This document shows, piece by piece, positions 21,301 to 32,140 of a stretch of DNA of 64,000 bases. A model generated the notes under the pieces. It saw only the letters and a program-made list of their open reading frames with translations, did no database searches and was not told the origin of the DNA. The position numbers were made by a program, and so were the translations under genes. The first letter of the stretch is position 1. Each line of letters starts with the position of its first letter. This DNA comes from Desmodesmus armatus (lineage: Eukaryota > Chlorophyta > Chlorophyceae > Sphaeropleales > Scenedesmaceae), in the NCBI GenBank assembly GCA_007449985.2, contig VIIQ02000649.1, positions 186,001-250,000 of the forward strand, written 5' to 3'.

Positions 21301-24300
21301 ACTGAGTGCGTGGACAGTGAGTAAATCTTTGAGCTGCCTGTATTTGCAAGTGCGCTTGATAACCAGTGAAACGGCTGGGGAAGACTGAGCTGGTTGATTT
21401 GGCCCACGCACTCATGATGATCGTGAAAAACAGGGCAAGCTGCTGTGTGGCGCTGGCGCTGCTCTGCTCCTCCCGATTCAAAATCTACCATCAAACCCTT
21501 GCAGGCCCAAGTTGGGGCAGTAAATGCATCAGACGACCTGCACGAAGGTGTGTTGGCATGCCATGGAAGCTACATAGGTCCAGATTGTGGCTGACACCTT
21601 GGATGGTTGATGCATTGGCTGGATGCACTCCCTGTGTCTACACACTGCATTTTACTCACCTCATTTTGGAAGTAGGGTTTCTTCCTGAACAGCCTGGCCT
21701 TGTCCCCATAGCGTGTGATCTCATTGGGCCAGTCATGGGACAGGAAGAGTGAGACGTCCCCATGCAGCTGCGAGCGAAGAAAAGCAGCAGCGACAACAGT
21801 CATGACAAAGGCATGTTGTTGAAGACAGCGCTCAGGCCACCTAAAGCCCAGGTTAGAAGGGTGAGTGATTAGCTCCACATGACCTGCTCAGCCCCAGTGA
21901 TTTGGCCCGGCAACTGTTCACACGCAGGACCGGCCCTCCCATCTGGGGAAGGGGGGGGGGGGCTCCTGATGTGCGTGCAGGCACAAGCCAGCACCCCTCC
22001 CCCCAAAAACTCCTGGCCCTACCTGCATGAGCCGGTGCACCTCGAGGTGCCGCACATGGTAGATGCTCTTGACTGCCTTGCCCCGCCCAGCCTGACACAC
22101 ACCAAAGGTTGCTGCTGTTTGCGACAGCCAGGCACTTGGGTTGACGGCTGCATGGTGCACCACGCAGCCACAACGCCCTGCTCAGCCCTACACCACCCAC
22201 CTGCATGAGGCGATGCACTTCCAGCTGCCGCACGTGGTAGATGCTCCACCGCAGTCCGACAGCACTGTCAGTGCTCAGGCACCCCCCCCCCCCACACACA
22301 CATACCACACACACGCCGCGACAGCGGCCCCCCCCCCCTTCCCACACACATCATCCTGGCCCCACCTGCATGAGCCGGTGCACCTCCAGCTGCCGCACAT
22401 GGTAGATGCTCTTGACTGCCCTCTCGTCATACGGCAGCCGCTCATGGTGACCCCAGTGGTAGTGGTTGCCCACGTAGGTGCCAGACAGGCCAGCAATGCG
22501 GTGACCGCCAAACTGCACACACCTGTTGACGGAGGGGGCGGAGGGGGGGGGGGCGCACAATTGCAGTGATGGAGAGGGCATGGACGGCACGTACAGATGG
22601 TGTCAGGGAAGGAGACGAAGTCCATCCACTCAGCACTGTGCAAGCTGCCCAACCCTGATTTGTAGACTGCTGGCTGTCACACTGCATGCTGCCGCACCGC
22701 AAATCTACAGTAGAGTACCGTACACGCATTGGGGGACTGATCCACAGCCTACACTGTTGCTGAGCAAGCCAAACGCTCATAGGTGACCTCATCCAAGTAC
22801 TACAACATGCAGTCCCTCAGGTTCTAAGCTCAAGTTCGTAGGCAGATGATGCAGGACTCCTGCATCCCTTACCTGCAAAGCCTAGGAAGTATATGTTGGG
22901 TGCCGCCCAGCCGCCAAAGAACAGCTCCCGTAGGTAGTTGGACGCCTCATGGTTGCCACCAACTGCACAGGAAATAGGAGTTCAACAAGCACACTGGCTG
23001 CGGCTGCAAGGCGCTGCATAGGGCTACAAGGCACTGCATAGGGCTACAAGGCACTGCATAGGGCGACACCGTTCGACTCTAGCCATGAGAGATGTGCTAG
23101 ACTGGTGTGCAGGAGGACAGGCAGGCAGAAGCAAGGACAAATAGGACCACCATGGGGAGAACATAGAATAGCACGATAGCTAGATGCCAGGGTGACACCG
23201 TGTTACTGATGCGCATGCAATTCAGCACAGCTGCAACACCAGCCCATGCAGGGTTTCAGCAGCTGGCCAGCACTCACTGAAGATTGTGGGTATGGGCGCC
23301 ACCTTCTCCCCGCTGTAGTACTTGTAGAATGTCATGATCTGGCGGTACTTGGCGGGAATGGACATGGTCTCCATGTCATCAAGGTTGCGCACAGCCTGTG
23401 GTGGGCGAGGAAGGGGGGGGGGTCGAAGGGGGGGGACGATTGGGCCGATGACGGGCGGCATGTGTGTGTGTGTGTGGGGGGGGGGGCAGCAGGCCCATGG
23501 GTGGGCAGAGGTGTGTAAGTAAAGGAGCGGTGACAGGAGCACTGAACCAGGACTGCCATGGCTGCTTGGGTGCTTGCATGTGTGGCTTGGTGTGTGGGCG
23601 GGGATGGACATGGTCGCCATGTCATCAAGGTTGCGCACAGCCTGGAGTGGGTGAGGCAGGCGAGGGGTAGGGGGGGGGGTAGGTTGACAGGGGTTAAGAG
23701 GGATGGTGAGTGTGTTGGCATGAATAGTACATGTGTAGCTAGCATACAGCGCACACGTGAGTGACATGCAAGCAGTCCTGCATCAAGTACACAAACAAAT
23801 TCCTACAGTGATAGTCGAACGATGATGTTTGCTTGAAAAGAGGGGGAGAGATGAGCCGTGAGGGGTAGGGCCCCTAGTGGCGCTGCCTGTTAAGATCAGC
23901 GGGTGTGTGGGCGCCGGGTTGGGGGTGATATTGGGTGTGTGTTTGTGTGGGCTTGTGCGGGAGGGAGGGGTGCTATCAGGAGATGTGTGGAGTTGGGGGC
24001 AGAGTATGGAGAGCAGCTTGACGGTACAGCCGCTGTCACCCAACCCCTGACCCATGCATGACACTGACGCTCCGTGCATGCCTTGTCAGGTTGTCCAGCT
24101 ACTGAGCCCAATGTACAACAAAACTATAGCATCCTCCGACTGCTCCGCAGTTGTTGCAAAGTGCAACTGTTGAACAACCTTAGGGGTCCTGTGCTGACTC
24201 TGACCCCCCCCCCCCTACCCCGGGGCCTGCCCCCATGTCAACACACCATCACGTCACTAAAGCCCCTGTGCGCACCTGGAAGTCCCCACAGCATATGAGC

Positions 24301-24781
24301 AGGTCAATCTTCTGTCCCTTTGCCTTCTGCATGTACTCCAGTGTGGCGTAGATGTTGTCAAGCTCCCCATGGCAACAGCCCTCAATGGCAATCTGGCACG
24401 GCATGAAGGTGGGGTGGGAAAGGGGGGGATGGGGGGAGACATATCAGTGGGTGGGGCGCTGAAGCTTGACCAGTTGGAGATAGTACAGATTAGCTAGGGT
24501 TTCTAGCAAGCAGGCTACGAGGCTTGCGCTTTGTGTAGAAACAGAATGGCAGCGGACAAAGGGTGCAGGTGGCGCGCGCGCGGGGGGGGGGGGGGGGGGG
24601 GGGGGGGGAGGCTGTTGGTTGCTGCCACTGCTGCTGCTGATGTTGACAACCACGGTTGCGAGGGTTCGCTGCTGGTACTGCTGATGGATCAGGGGTGTGG
24701 CTCAGTGTGTGATGTGGGAAGGGCGTGAGCGCTTACCGTGAACTTCTTCTGCTGCCCGCCAGCAGCAGCCTGCTCAGACAT
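18336..24781 (-). CDS. DBR1: lariat debranching enzyme
   Basis: A nuclear metallophosphoesterase that cleaves the 2'-5' bond of excised intron lariats. Thirteen exons close to 613 residues: 24781-24737, 24392-24276, 23395-23278, 22962-22873, 22654-22591, 22522-22366, 21767-21660, 21178-20864, 20261-20123, 19975-19956, 19880-19627, 19087-19023, 18685-18336. Metal and catalytic motifs are all present: [33 protein letters not shown]. Exon 7 as translated has a Gln run followed by long poly-Ala. Exon 11 holds the C-terminal domain ([11 protein letters not shown]). The last exon has an acidic stretch (DLDSDDDD) and more poly-Ala. Exon 5 (22591-22654) adds about 21 residues between GFAG and VQFGG that other DBR1 proteins lack; it is needed for frame but its donor (GTGCCG) is weak. 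Exon 10 is a 20-nt microexon. Three introns carry partial copies of exon ends. The divergent neighbour is the DHHC gene. Confidence 0.9.
19921..19964 (-). repeat. tandem duplication of the microexon donor, 22 bp x 2
   Basis: Two adjacent 22-bp copies (19921-19942 and 19943-19964) differ at one base. The right copy spans the last nine bases of the 20-nt DBR1 exon and its splice donor. The left copy lies just inside the intron and repeats the same donor, so two identical 5' splice sites are 22 bases apart. Confidence 0.7.
20593..20656 (+). repeat. poly-G cluster in a DBR1 intron
   Basis: Runs of 19, 13 and 16 G follow one another within 64 bases (20595-20613, 20621-20633, 20641-20656). On the transcribed strand of DBR1 these are C runs, inside the intron between exons 8 and 9. 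Confidence 0.8.
22023..22082 (-). repeat. partial copy of DBR1 exon 6 (3' end plus donor), distal
   Basis: On the minus strand this repeats the last 60 or so bases of exon 6 and ends with the same CATGCAG|GT donor. It codes [19 protein letters not shown] in frame, one residue different from the real exon. It lies about 343 bases downstream of the parent edge, inside the following intron. Upstream of the copied part the sequence is unrelated. Confidence 0.8.
22201..22246 (-). repeat. partial copy of DBR1 exon 6 (3' end plus donor), proximal
   Basis: This repeats the last 45 or so bases of exon 6, coding [15 protein letters not shown], with a consensus donor GTGGGT. It differs from the parent mainly at silent sites. 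It lies between the real exon (ending 22366) and the distal copy (22023). Confidence 0.8.
23002..23061. repeat. 20-bp tandem repeat, three units
   Basis: Three units of about GGCTACAAGGCACTGCATAG occur back to back, the first with two mismatches. It lies in the DBR1 intron between exons 3 and 4. Confidence 0.8.
23597..23641 (-). repeat. partial copy of DBR1 exon 3 (5' end plus acceptor)
   Basis: On the minus strand an acceptor CTCCAG is followed by the first 45 or so bases of exon 3, coding [15 protein letters not shown] with one substitution (Ala for Glu). The sequence then diverges. It lies 246 bases upstream of the real exon start, and some intron sequence before the acceptor is duplicated too. 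Confidence 0.8.
24582..24608 (+). repeat. 27-base poly-G tract
   Basis: An uninterrupted G run preceded by (GC)n, in the first intron of DBR1 about 130 bases from the first exon. It is one of several such runs across the core region. Confidence 0.85.
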
Positions 24782-25512
24782 CCTTGCTGGGGCACGGCTG
24801 AGCGGTGAAAGTCTGTGAGCGTTTGGTAGTTGTGGATGTGGCTGCAAGGCGTGCTCCCTTGCCCTTGGAAGTTATGCTATCCAGCGGCAGTGGCACTGCT
24901 GCCTGGCCACTGACGAAGTTCCTGACAAGAGGGCGAAGCTGGTGTTGGCAGCCTTCAACAACAGGTGCATTCCAAGCTCTGCAGCAGTATATTCATGATC
25001 AGGTAAGGCAAGTACCTGCCAGGCAGTGCAGTTGTATCTTGAGCACTTTCAACAGTCTCACACAAATGACTGTGGAGTGAGGGCCTGACACATCACAACG
25101 ACGGAAGAAGAGGATGAATTGCCTTGATCAGGGTGTCTAGGCTGCAGGCAGAACCTCTGTGATGCCGTCCCAAGTCGTTGCGGGCTCAACATGCCTGTGG
25201 GATCCCTGCTTTTAAACGCCCCCGATAACCCTTGCTCAAAGCACGCCACACCTGCCCAACGGAACCCCAAGTACAGACTTGTCGAGCAGCCACACTGTGA
25301 TCAGGGCTCTGTGCTCGGCCTTGGGGTGCTGGCCTTAGAGGCAGCCCAGCAGCAGAACAAAGACCCAGGGGCTCAACCTGCTTCTCAGCTGCGTGTGTCT
25401 CATTCTGATAGGTTAAGGCCTGCAGCTTGTAGTCCTGCGAGGGTTGGCCAGTGCTTCTGCGTGTGCACAGTGGAGTACGACTGACAGCATCAAGTGGTGG
25501 AGTGCTGGTAGC
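24782..25512. promoter_or_regulatory. divergent intergenic region between DBR1 and the DHHC gene
   Basis: The two start codons are 731 bases apart on opposite strands, so this stretch should hold both promoters and 5' UTRs. I see no clear TATA box or other element to name, and no gene. Confidence 0.4.
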
Positions 25513-28500
25513 ATGACCCGGAAAAAACATGAGCCCAGAAGGCTTAGAGTGTATGAGCAGTGGCAGGGAAATGAGGTAAGGGTCGTTTGTGCAGTGTTAT
25601 CAGACCTTCTTATGCATGGACTGCTGAAACGGCGTGCAACGATAACCAGCGCTTGAACTGTCAGTTGTGCACCTGCCTGTCTGCCAGAGACCAGCCACTG
25701 TTGTTGATGCCACACACACCTGCCCGCCTGCCTGCTTGTATGTGTCATATGCTTGTATGTGTCATATGTTGTTGTCGCAGAGGTTTTTCTGCTGGGGCCA
25801 CTGTATCACTGGCCCCAGTTGGAAGTCAGGGATGGGTTCCCTGGCACTGCTGATCGCACCAACAGTGGTGTTCCTAGTGTTTGTGGTGCCCTCCATGTCC
25901 CAAAACATCAGCCCAATCTTCTGGGTTGTCAGGTGCGGCATGCTTATTGACGTATCATGTGGCAGCTGTAGGCTGGCAGTGCAGCAGCGCTGCCATCAAC
26001 TGTAGCCATTGGTGATCCACCCGCATGGTCCCTTGCTATCTGATTGAATGCTGCAGCAGCGCTGCAGGCCTTGCTACGAACCTCCAGCAATAGTAAAGCC
26101 CCAAGCTGCCGTTGTGGCTGCTGAGCAGGTTGCACCAGTGACTTTGGCAGCTTGATGTCATCATCACAGCAGCAGCTGTCCTGGCAGTAGCCCTTGGTGT
26201 TGCACTCCTGGATCACCTCTAGGCCCCTTGCATGCCATGCCGCTCAATCTGCCTTCCTGAGCAGTGTGCACTGCCTGTTGCGTCCGCGTTGTTGCTGTTG
26301 CTGCTGCGCAGTTGCATATTGGCAGTGATCTGTGGCATGACGCTGCTGATGACATCCTGCAGAGACCCAGGCATCCTGCCTAGGCAGGAGCCTGACGAGG
26401 AATGGCTGCAGGCACGCAAGCCAAGGTATGCCGGCACCGCATGCAGCACACGCAGTCATGCAACTCATCTACACGGCAGTGGGTATTGTGGAGTGCAGCT
26501 GAGTTTGCATGCTGTCAGCCGGGACGAGGAACAGGGCCGTGGTGTGCACGCGTGCAATACACGGGCAAGAGTCCGACAGCAGCATGGCTGCACGCTTGTC
26601 AGTGGAAGCGCTAGGCTTGTTGATTTGCACGTCAGGCAGAGCGTCTGCAGTGCCACCTGGTGTGGCTTGAGCTGGCTTGAGCAACAGTAGCTGGGTTTGG
26701 CAGGAACAAAGGTGCAGCACAGCCGCTCCACCAGCATGGCGGCAGCAATTACAGTCACTGACGAGTGTCTGGACTGTTCTTGATCGGCGTGTTAGCCAAG
26801 AGTGTGCATGTGCAGTATGCACGCAAGGACTCGTTTGAATTTTGCTGGATGTTCAAACACCACTGCGCGTCACCGTTTGGTTGTTCCATGCAGGACAAAG
26901 GATGTGGATGTGAATGGGTACAGAGTGACGGTGCGCTACAACGACACCTGCCACTTCTACCAGCCGCCACGCGCGCACCACTGCTCGGTCAACGACAACT
27001 GCATCGAGCGCTTTGACCATCATTGCCCCTGGGTGGGCACTACTGTGGGGAAGGTGCGTGTCAACGTCTATGCTGAACGTCTCGCCCTGCGCTGAATAGA
27101 CATACGCTGTCAGTTGCATGATGCAGTTGGTCTGGTTGAGGCACCTTGCCCCAGATGCCTTGCCCCTCTTCTTCAGGGCCAGCCACTGCAGTTTGCGTTG
27201 CATGTGTAGTACAGGCCTATGTTGAGAAGTACAGGGTCACACCTGACGCCCTGCTTTGTTCAACTGTGGTTTTGTTGTCCCTCTGTTGTGCAGCGCAACT
27301 ACCGTACGTTCCTGCTGTTCATCTACACCACCACGGTGTACATCGCCTGGACCTTTGGCGTGTCGCTGGGCAGCCTGTTTGTGAAGCATGCAGAGCTTGC
27401 GGCGGCGGCAGCGGCAGCGCCCCCACAGGACACCAACGACAGCATGTCCAGCAACCTGTGGCTGAGGACACTGAGTAAGCGCATAGCAGCTGTGATGGGG
27501 TTGGTGTGGCGCTTGCTGGTGGCTTGGCGGTGTGTTGACTGATGAACAGATGCAGCGGGGCATGTGTTCACTCTCACCTGCGCCCGTAGAGACAGCCGGG
27601 TGAACTTCTGCATCAGGATTCACCTGTGGCAGCTTCAAGTTAGTCGCTCAACTGGTGGCTTTGTGCTTGCACCTGGGCATGCGTGCAGGTCAGAGTGGTG
27701 CCGCGATCGCCCTGATGATCTTCACCTTCATCTTCTTCTGGTTTGTGTGTGGCCTCAGCGGCTTTCACACCTGGCTGGTGGCCACTAACCAGACAACATA
27801 CGAGAACTTCAGGTGGGCCACACGAGGGATGGTCCTCGTTTATCTGTATCCACCTACACATTCACAGTATCATGCACTCAATGCAGCTGACTTGTGCTAG
27901 CAATTGCACTGCGTGTATCTTTGAGGTTGGTCAGAATGTCAGCTGCTGGTGCCTTGGTCACTTGCCTTGTGCAAGGCTGTGTGCAGCATCACCTTGTACT
28001 GTGCGATCAACAGCGTGTTTGTTACCAATGGCGCTCCTTGCTGCAGGTACAACCACAACCAGGTGCCCAACCCCTATGACGAAGGCATCCTGCGGAACTG
28101 CGCTTCAGTGTGGTGTGTGCGCATACCGCCCAGCAAGGTCCAATTCAGGTGAGGCCTTGCCTGCCCGAGTACTTGACCCCTGGGGATGATGTGTGGACGG
28201 CATCTGGAACATACGAATGTTCGTGAAGGGTGGAGTGAGGCTTGCTAGACCCACCCGTCCCCCATTGAAAAGCACACATGTCATGTTGGCGGCCTGCCTG
28301 CACTCTTGCGGTGTGGTGTACGCGCAGGGCCTTCTTTGACGAGTATGTGCATTGCTCCCCAGGTTCGCATCAGTCACAGCACATCAAATGCATGTGTATA
28401 CTTCGTAACATGAGCTCGAATTGGTGGTGTGTACCCGCAGGGCCTTCCTTGACGAGGTGGTTCGTGAGCCAGTGCAGCTGGGCTACAGCGAATGGTCACC

Positions 28501-29692
28501 CGCACCAGTGCCCACACCCCGCGCAGCGAGCAGCAGATGAGCCCCCTGGGCGGCGGCAGCAGCCCTATGGCAGCCTCTGGGGAGTGGCCCGGGAGCACAG
28601 CTGCTGGATCAGGGCAGTATGGCAGTACTGGAGAGCAGCAGTACAGTGCAACGAATGGCAACGCTGAGCAGTATGCGAGGGCTGCAGCTGCGCCGGTGGG
28701 CGCTGCGCGCTATCAAGAGGTGGGGACTTACGGAGCGCAGCAGTTGCCTCCAGCAGCTGCGATGGGCCAACAGGTGAGCTACAGTGGCTGGGTGTTGGGA
28801 GGTGGGGGAGATTTAGATTTTTCAGCTTAGTGCTGCTGTCAGCTTGCTGCCCATGATGTGGCTTTACCCACAGCCAGTGCTTTGTGTTGCTGAGCAAAGC
28901 CTTATCTGCAGTTGACAGTGTGTACTTGCTGCAGTGTTGTTGTGATCAATTGCCTTAGTCCAGGGTGGTGTCTGAGTAGGAGTTTGAAGCGTACGGCAAG
29001 CGCAAGTGCAGAGGGCTCATCAGGCAGTATCTCCCCATGTGGCTGCCCTGCAGGTAGCTTTACCCTAGCAGGTGCATGTGACAGAAACTGTAGTAGGGTG
29101 CTAATTGGTGTGTATCTGTATGTGCTGTGTGCTGCAGAGCTTTGACTCGATGCCAGAGGCCACACCTGGCGGGCCTCCTGTCAACCGGCCCCAGGCCTAC
29201 AGCAGCAGCTCGCCGCCTCCACTAGGGCCGCATTACACGACCAGCAGCGGTCAGCAGGGCCCTCTGGGTGTGCATGGCCCTCTGTCAGCAGGCCTGGCGG
29301 CTGTTCAAATACCTCAGGGCGACAACAGCGCAGCTAGCAGTCCATACTACACGCCTCAGCAGAGCGGCACGGGTCAGATGGGCGCTGGGCCCCTCACCAG
29401 CTCGCTGCAGCAGCAGCAGCTGCATGTGCAGGCGCAGCAGCACCAGCAGATGCCGACGCAGCAGCATCTGCAGGCGCATACGGAGCTGCAGCAGCAGCAT
29501 TACAGGACGGAGCCGGTGGGTGCTGCAAGCGAGCACCGAGGCTGGCAGCAGCAGCAGAAGCCGCCGCAGCCTGGAGGGATGACGCAGCTGCAGGGGTTGG
29601 CGTCGGTGAGTCGGGAGCAGCCTGTGTCTCAGCAGCAAGTGCAACTGGAGATGGCTGCTGCTGTTGTCCCCCAGCAGCGCAGTAGAACCTGA
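25513..29692 (+). CDS. DHHC-type protein S-acyltransferase (palmitoyltransferase)
   Basis: A membrane enzyme that transfers palmitate to Cys residues of target proteins. Nine exons: 25513-25575, 25781-25932, 26312-26425, 26894-27053, 27294-27474, 27689-27812, 28047-28148, 28441-28773, 29138-29692. Four membrane spans are visible: [40 protein letters not shown] and [14 protein letters not shown]. The catalytic DHHCPW is in exon 4, the TTxE motif (TTYE) ends exon 6, and an NPYDEG..N motif is in exon 7. Three cysteines that normally bind zinc are replaced: the first of CxxC is Asn, the one after HCxx is Asn, and the one after DHHCx5 is Thr. The long tail is Gln/Ser/Pro-rich. Exon 8 contains a frameshift: the frame ends at TGA (about 28539) unless two bases are dropped near GCGC at about 28522. 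With that change the gene gives 593 residues. Confidence 0.8.
28328..28343 (+). repeat. partial copy of DHHC gene exon 8 (5' end plus acceptor)
   Basis: The acceptor and first 16 bases of exon 8 (GGCCTTCCTTGACGAG at 28441) are repeated 113 bases upstream as GGCCTTCTTTGACGAG after GCGCAG. About 14 bases before the acceptor match too. It could be used as an alternative acceptor; the frame after it stays open for a short way. Confidence 0.65.
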
Positions 29693-30864
29693 ATGGAGAT
29701 GCAGATGTGCGCCGGATGATGCATAGACTTGGGGCATGAAGTCCCTTTGTGCAAGCTGGAGGATTGAGAGGGGTGGTGTTACTGCATTGTGATGATGTTG
29801 TGGTTGAGTGTCTGCAGTGCCTGAGGTGTTAGGCTAGCAGTGACTGTTGTTGCTTTGACTAGGCGTGACTGCATTTTTTAGGTTGCGTGGATTTCTCCTG
29901 CAGTAGTCTTGGTTTGGTTGCGCTCAGCAGCAGGTGTGGGGCAGCTACTTGTGGTTGTCTGTTGTGTTGGGCACAGGTGCACTGCTGCAATGCAATGAGT
30001 CTGACACTGCAATACAACCTGCCTTTCTTTGGACTTGATCCTTGATACACTTCATGTGTGGTTGGGTCGCCTGCATGGCAAGCAGTCCCGTGATGTTGTC
30101 GCTACATGTGCTATTGTGTGGCCACATCTGGCCCAGGCTCTGGGAGGCTGCAAAGCTTGAACAGATTTGTCTGGTGGTGCTGTTTTGGCACCTAGGTGTG
30201 TTTGTTGCTTGTTGCACATTGAACCTGCTGGCGCAATGTAACATGATGGGCCTGTCGTGTTCAGCGGTTGGTGTGTGCAAGGTTTCTGCGAGTGTTGAGG
30301 CAGCACCGCTGCACAGGACCACTTGCATGTCAGCGATGACGTCATCGACTGCTTGATGACCCTGTATATCGATGGATATCCATGCGGTGAGCTCAGCAAG
30401 TGCCTGTGCTGATCAGCATGGAGCCACAGCCCTGTAGGTCAATGTCATGTTCCTGCAGCCTGTCAACATGACTCATGATGATCTTCGTTGTTTTCGCACA
30501 GCAAAGTCTCTGAGCCACCAAAACTGCCCTGCTGCCGTGCCGATCGGTCCCAAGCCTGCAAAAACCAGTTAGGCGCACCAAAGGAATGTTTCTCATCAGC
30601 TGATCAAACTATTATCGGAACGCTTCACGAAGCTCTCTGCTTTGTACCAGCCATCCCCGTACAAGGTCAGTACTTGTATGCAGCCTTCACAGCACACTGC
30701 AGTGGACACTGAAGCTAACAAGAACGAGGTAATCCTCCCAAGTTAGCTATCAATAGCCGTCGGGTCAAGTGTGCTCCTGGTGCTCAAGGGTTGCAAACGA
30801 CCGCCTGAGGCGCTAGCGAGTTTGACAGTAGACGCTTCGCATCTGGCATACATTACTTGATCAG
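29693..30864. other. intergenic / 3' UTR of the DHHC gene
   Basis: No gene is recognised. A plus-strand TGTAA at 30237-30241 could be the DHHC gene's poly(A) signal, 545 bases past the stop; this is a weak call. Confidence 0.3.
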
Positions 30865-32140
30865 ATGTGCACCAGAGAGTTTCAGCGGGTAAGTGCACAA
30901 TCACGCGCGTGAAACCGCTACCCCCCTCAGTGCTGCTTGCACCACCAGCAAATCCACCCATGCTTCATCGTTGGGTGCTTGTTGGTTGCAGGATGTGGTG
31001 TCCGAGCATAAGGGCACGGGTATGTTTCTGCCTCTGGTTGGCAGAGACCCCAGCAAAGCCCGGGACAGCAGACCCAAACCACCCAAGAAGCAGTCCTTTA
31101 ACAGAGCCACCAGGAGCAGGACGACCTCTGTCTACATGCCATACCAGTCAGCAACTAGCCTTACGCAGGGGCAGATGAGCTACCAGCTTGTACCTGCAGG
31201 TTTGGGTCAGGGGCCCTTTGGAGCTGTAGCAAATCAACCCGCAGGACACCTGTCACCCCCAGTACTTGGGGGGCCCAGGCCCAGCAGCTCTAGCAGTAGC
31301 AGCCACAGCAGCTCTGCCACCAGCTGCAATGCAGCACCTGCAGGGTACCTCAGCTGGGCTGTCAACGCCCCCACTCTCAGCACACAGCAGCAGACCGTCC
31401 TGCAGCAGCGCAACACCGCGCTCAACATGCATGCGCACGACGGACAGGTGTGCGCACTGCAGGGCGTGCACGCCTCTGTGCAGGCTGGGACTTGGATGGT
31501 GCCTGTCAGCAGTTCAAGCACCTATCTGCCCCCAGCACCAGCCCTCATGCAGCCCCTAGCAGCAGCACGCCCAGCCTATTACCCCATTTTCATTCCGCAA
31601 GTCAGCGGGGTTGACTGCAGCAGTGCGGGCAGCTTCAACATATGGGGCCCTGCAAGTGATCAGCACACAGTATCTCTCATGCCAGCGCAGTGCATGCCAG
31701 CCGCATGCGGTGGCTACAGCAGCCTGGTGGTGTCACACCCACAGCCAGAGCAAGCAGCAGCGCAGCTGATGCCCGCGGCGCATCGCCATGCGTGCTCAGC
31801 ACAGCTTCTGCAGCAGCCGACCTCTTCTGGACACATGCCGCCAATGCCTGCAGCAGCCAGCCAGCAGCAGCAGGCACCTCAAATCCTGCAAAGCTCCGGC
31901 ATCATTGGCAGCACTGGCATGCCTCAGCACGGCATGCCGGCTGTGGGGCTGCAGGACAGGGGCCTCATTCTGGCTCCAGTGTACACAGACAACACAGTCG
32001 AGTGGCTGCGAGCCCCTTCCACACAGCCCCAGCACACTTTCCTGCAGGGACAGCAGCAGCAGCAGGTGCAGCTGGCAGTACAAACGACTGGTGGGGCAGC
32101 ACTCAGCGTGCCCCTGCAACACATGGTCCTGTGCGGCTAG
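30865..32140 (+). CDS. unknown Gln/Ser/Ala-rich protein
   Basis: I do not recognise this gene. I propose two exons, 30865-30888 and 30992-32140, joined in frame (donor GTAAGT, acceptor TTGCAG), giving 390 residues. The N-terminal 60 residues look like a real folded or motif region: MCTREFQRDVVSEHKGTGMF, then LPLVGRDPSKARDSRP and a basic KPPKK. The rest is low complexity with Ser, Gln, Ala and Pro runs, and repeats such as QQTVLQQR and QQQQQVQLAVQ, as in many algal regulators. The long frame and sustained protein-like composition favour a gene. Lacking that intron, a start at 30893 in the same frame would give 415 residues. Nuclear or RNA-related roles are guesses. Confidence 0.55.

Noticed and set aside
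22591..22654. Calling DBR1 a pseudogene because exon 4 and exon 6 are out of phase
   Set aside because: Including the 64-nt segment restores the frame across all thirteen exons and every catalytic motif is intact, so a functional gene with an extra exon is more likely.
23002..23061. Possible CRISPR-like array (short direct repeats)
   Set aside because: The three units are directly adjacent with no spacers, in a eukaryotic intron; it is a simple tandem repeat.
28328..28362. Treating the duplicated exon start at 28328 as the true exon 8 of the DHHC gene
   Set aside because: Downstream of 28343 the frame does not lead into the conserved tail, whereas the acceptor at 28440 does; the first is better read as a partial copy.
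29285..29737. A 150-codon minus-strand Leu-rich frame
   Set aside because: It is the shadow of the CAG-rich last exon of the DHHC gene: CTG read as Leu.
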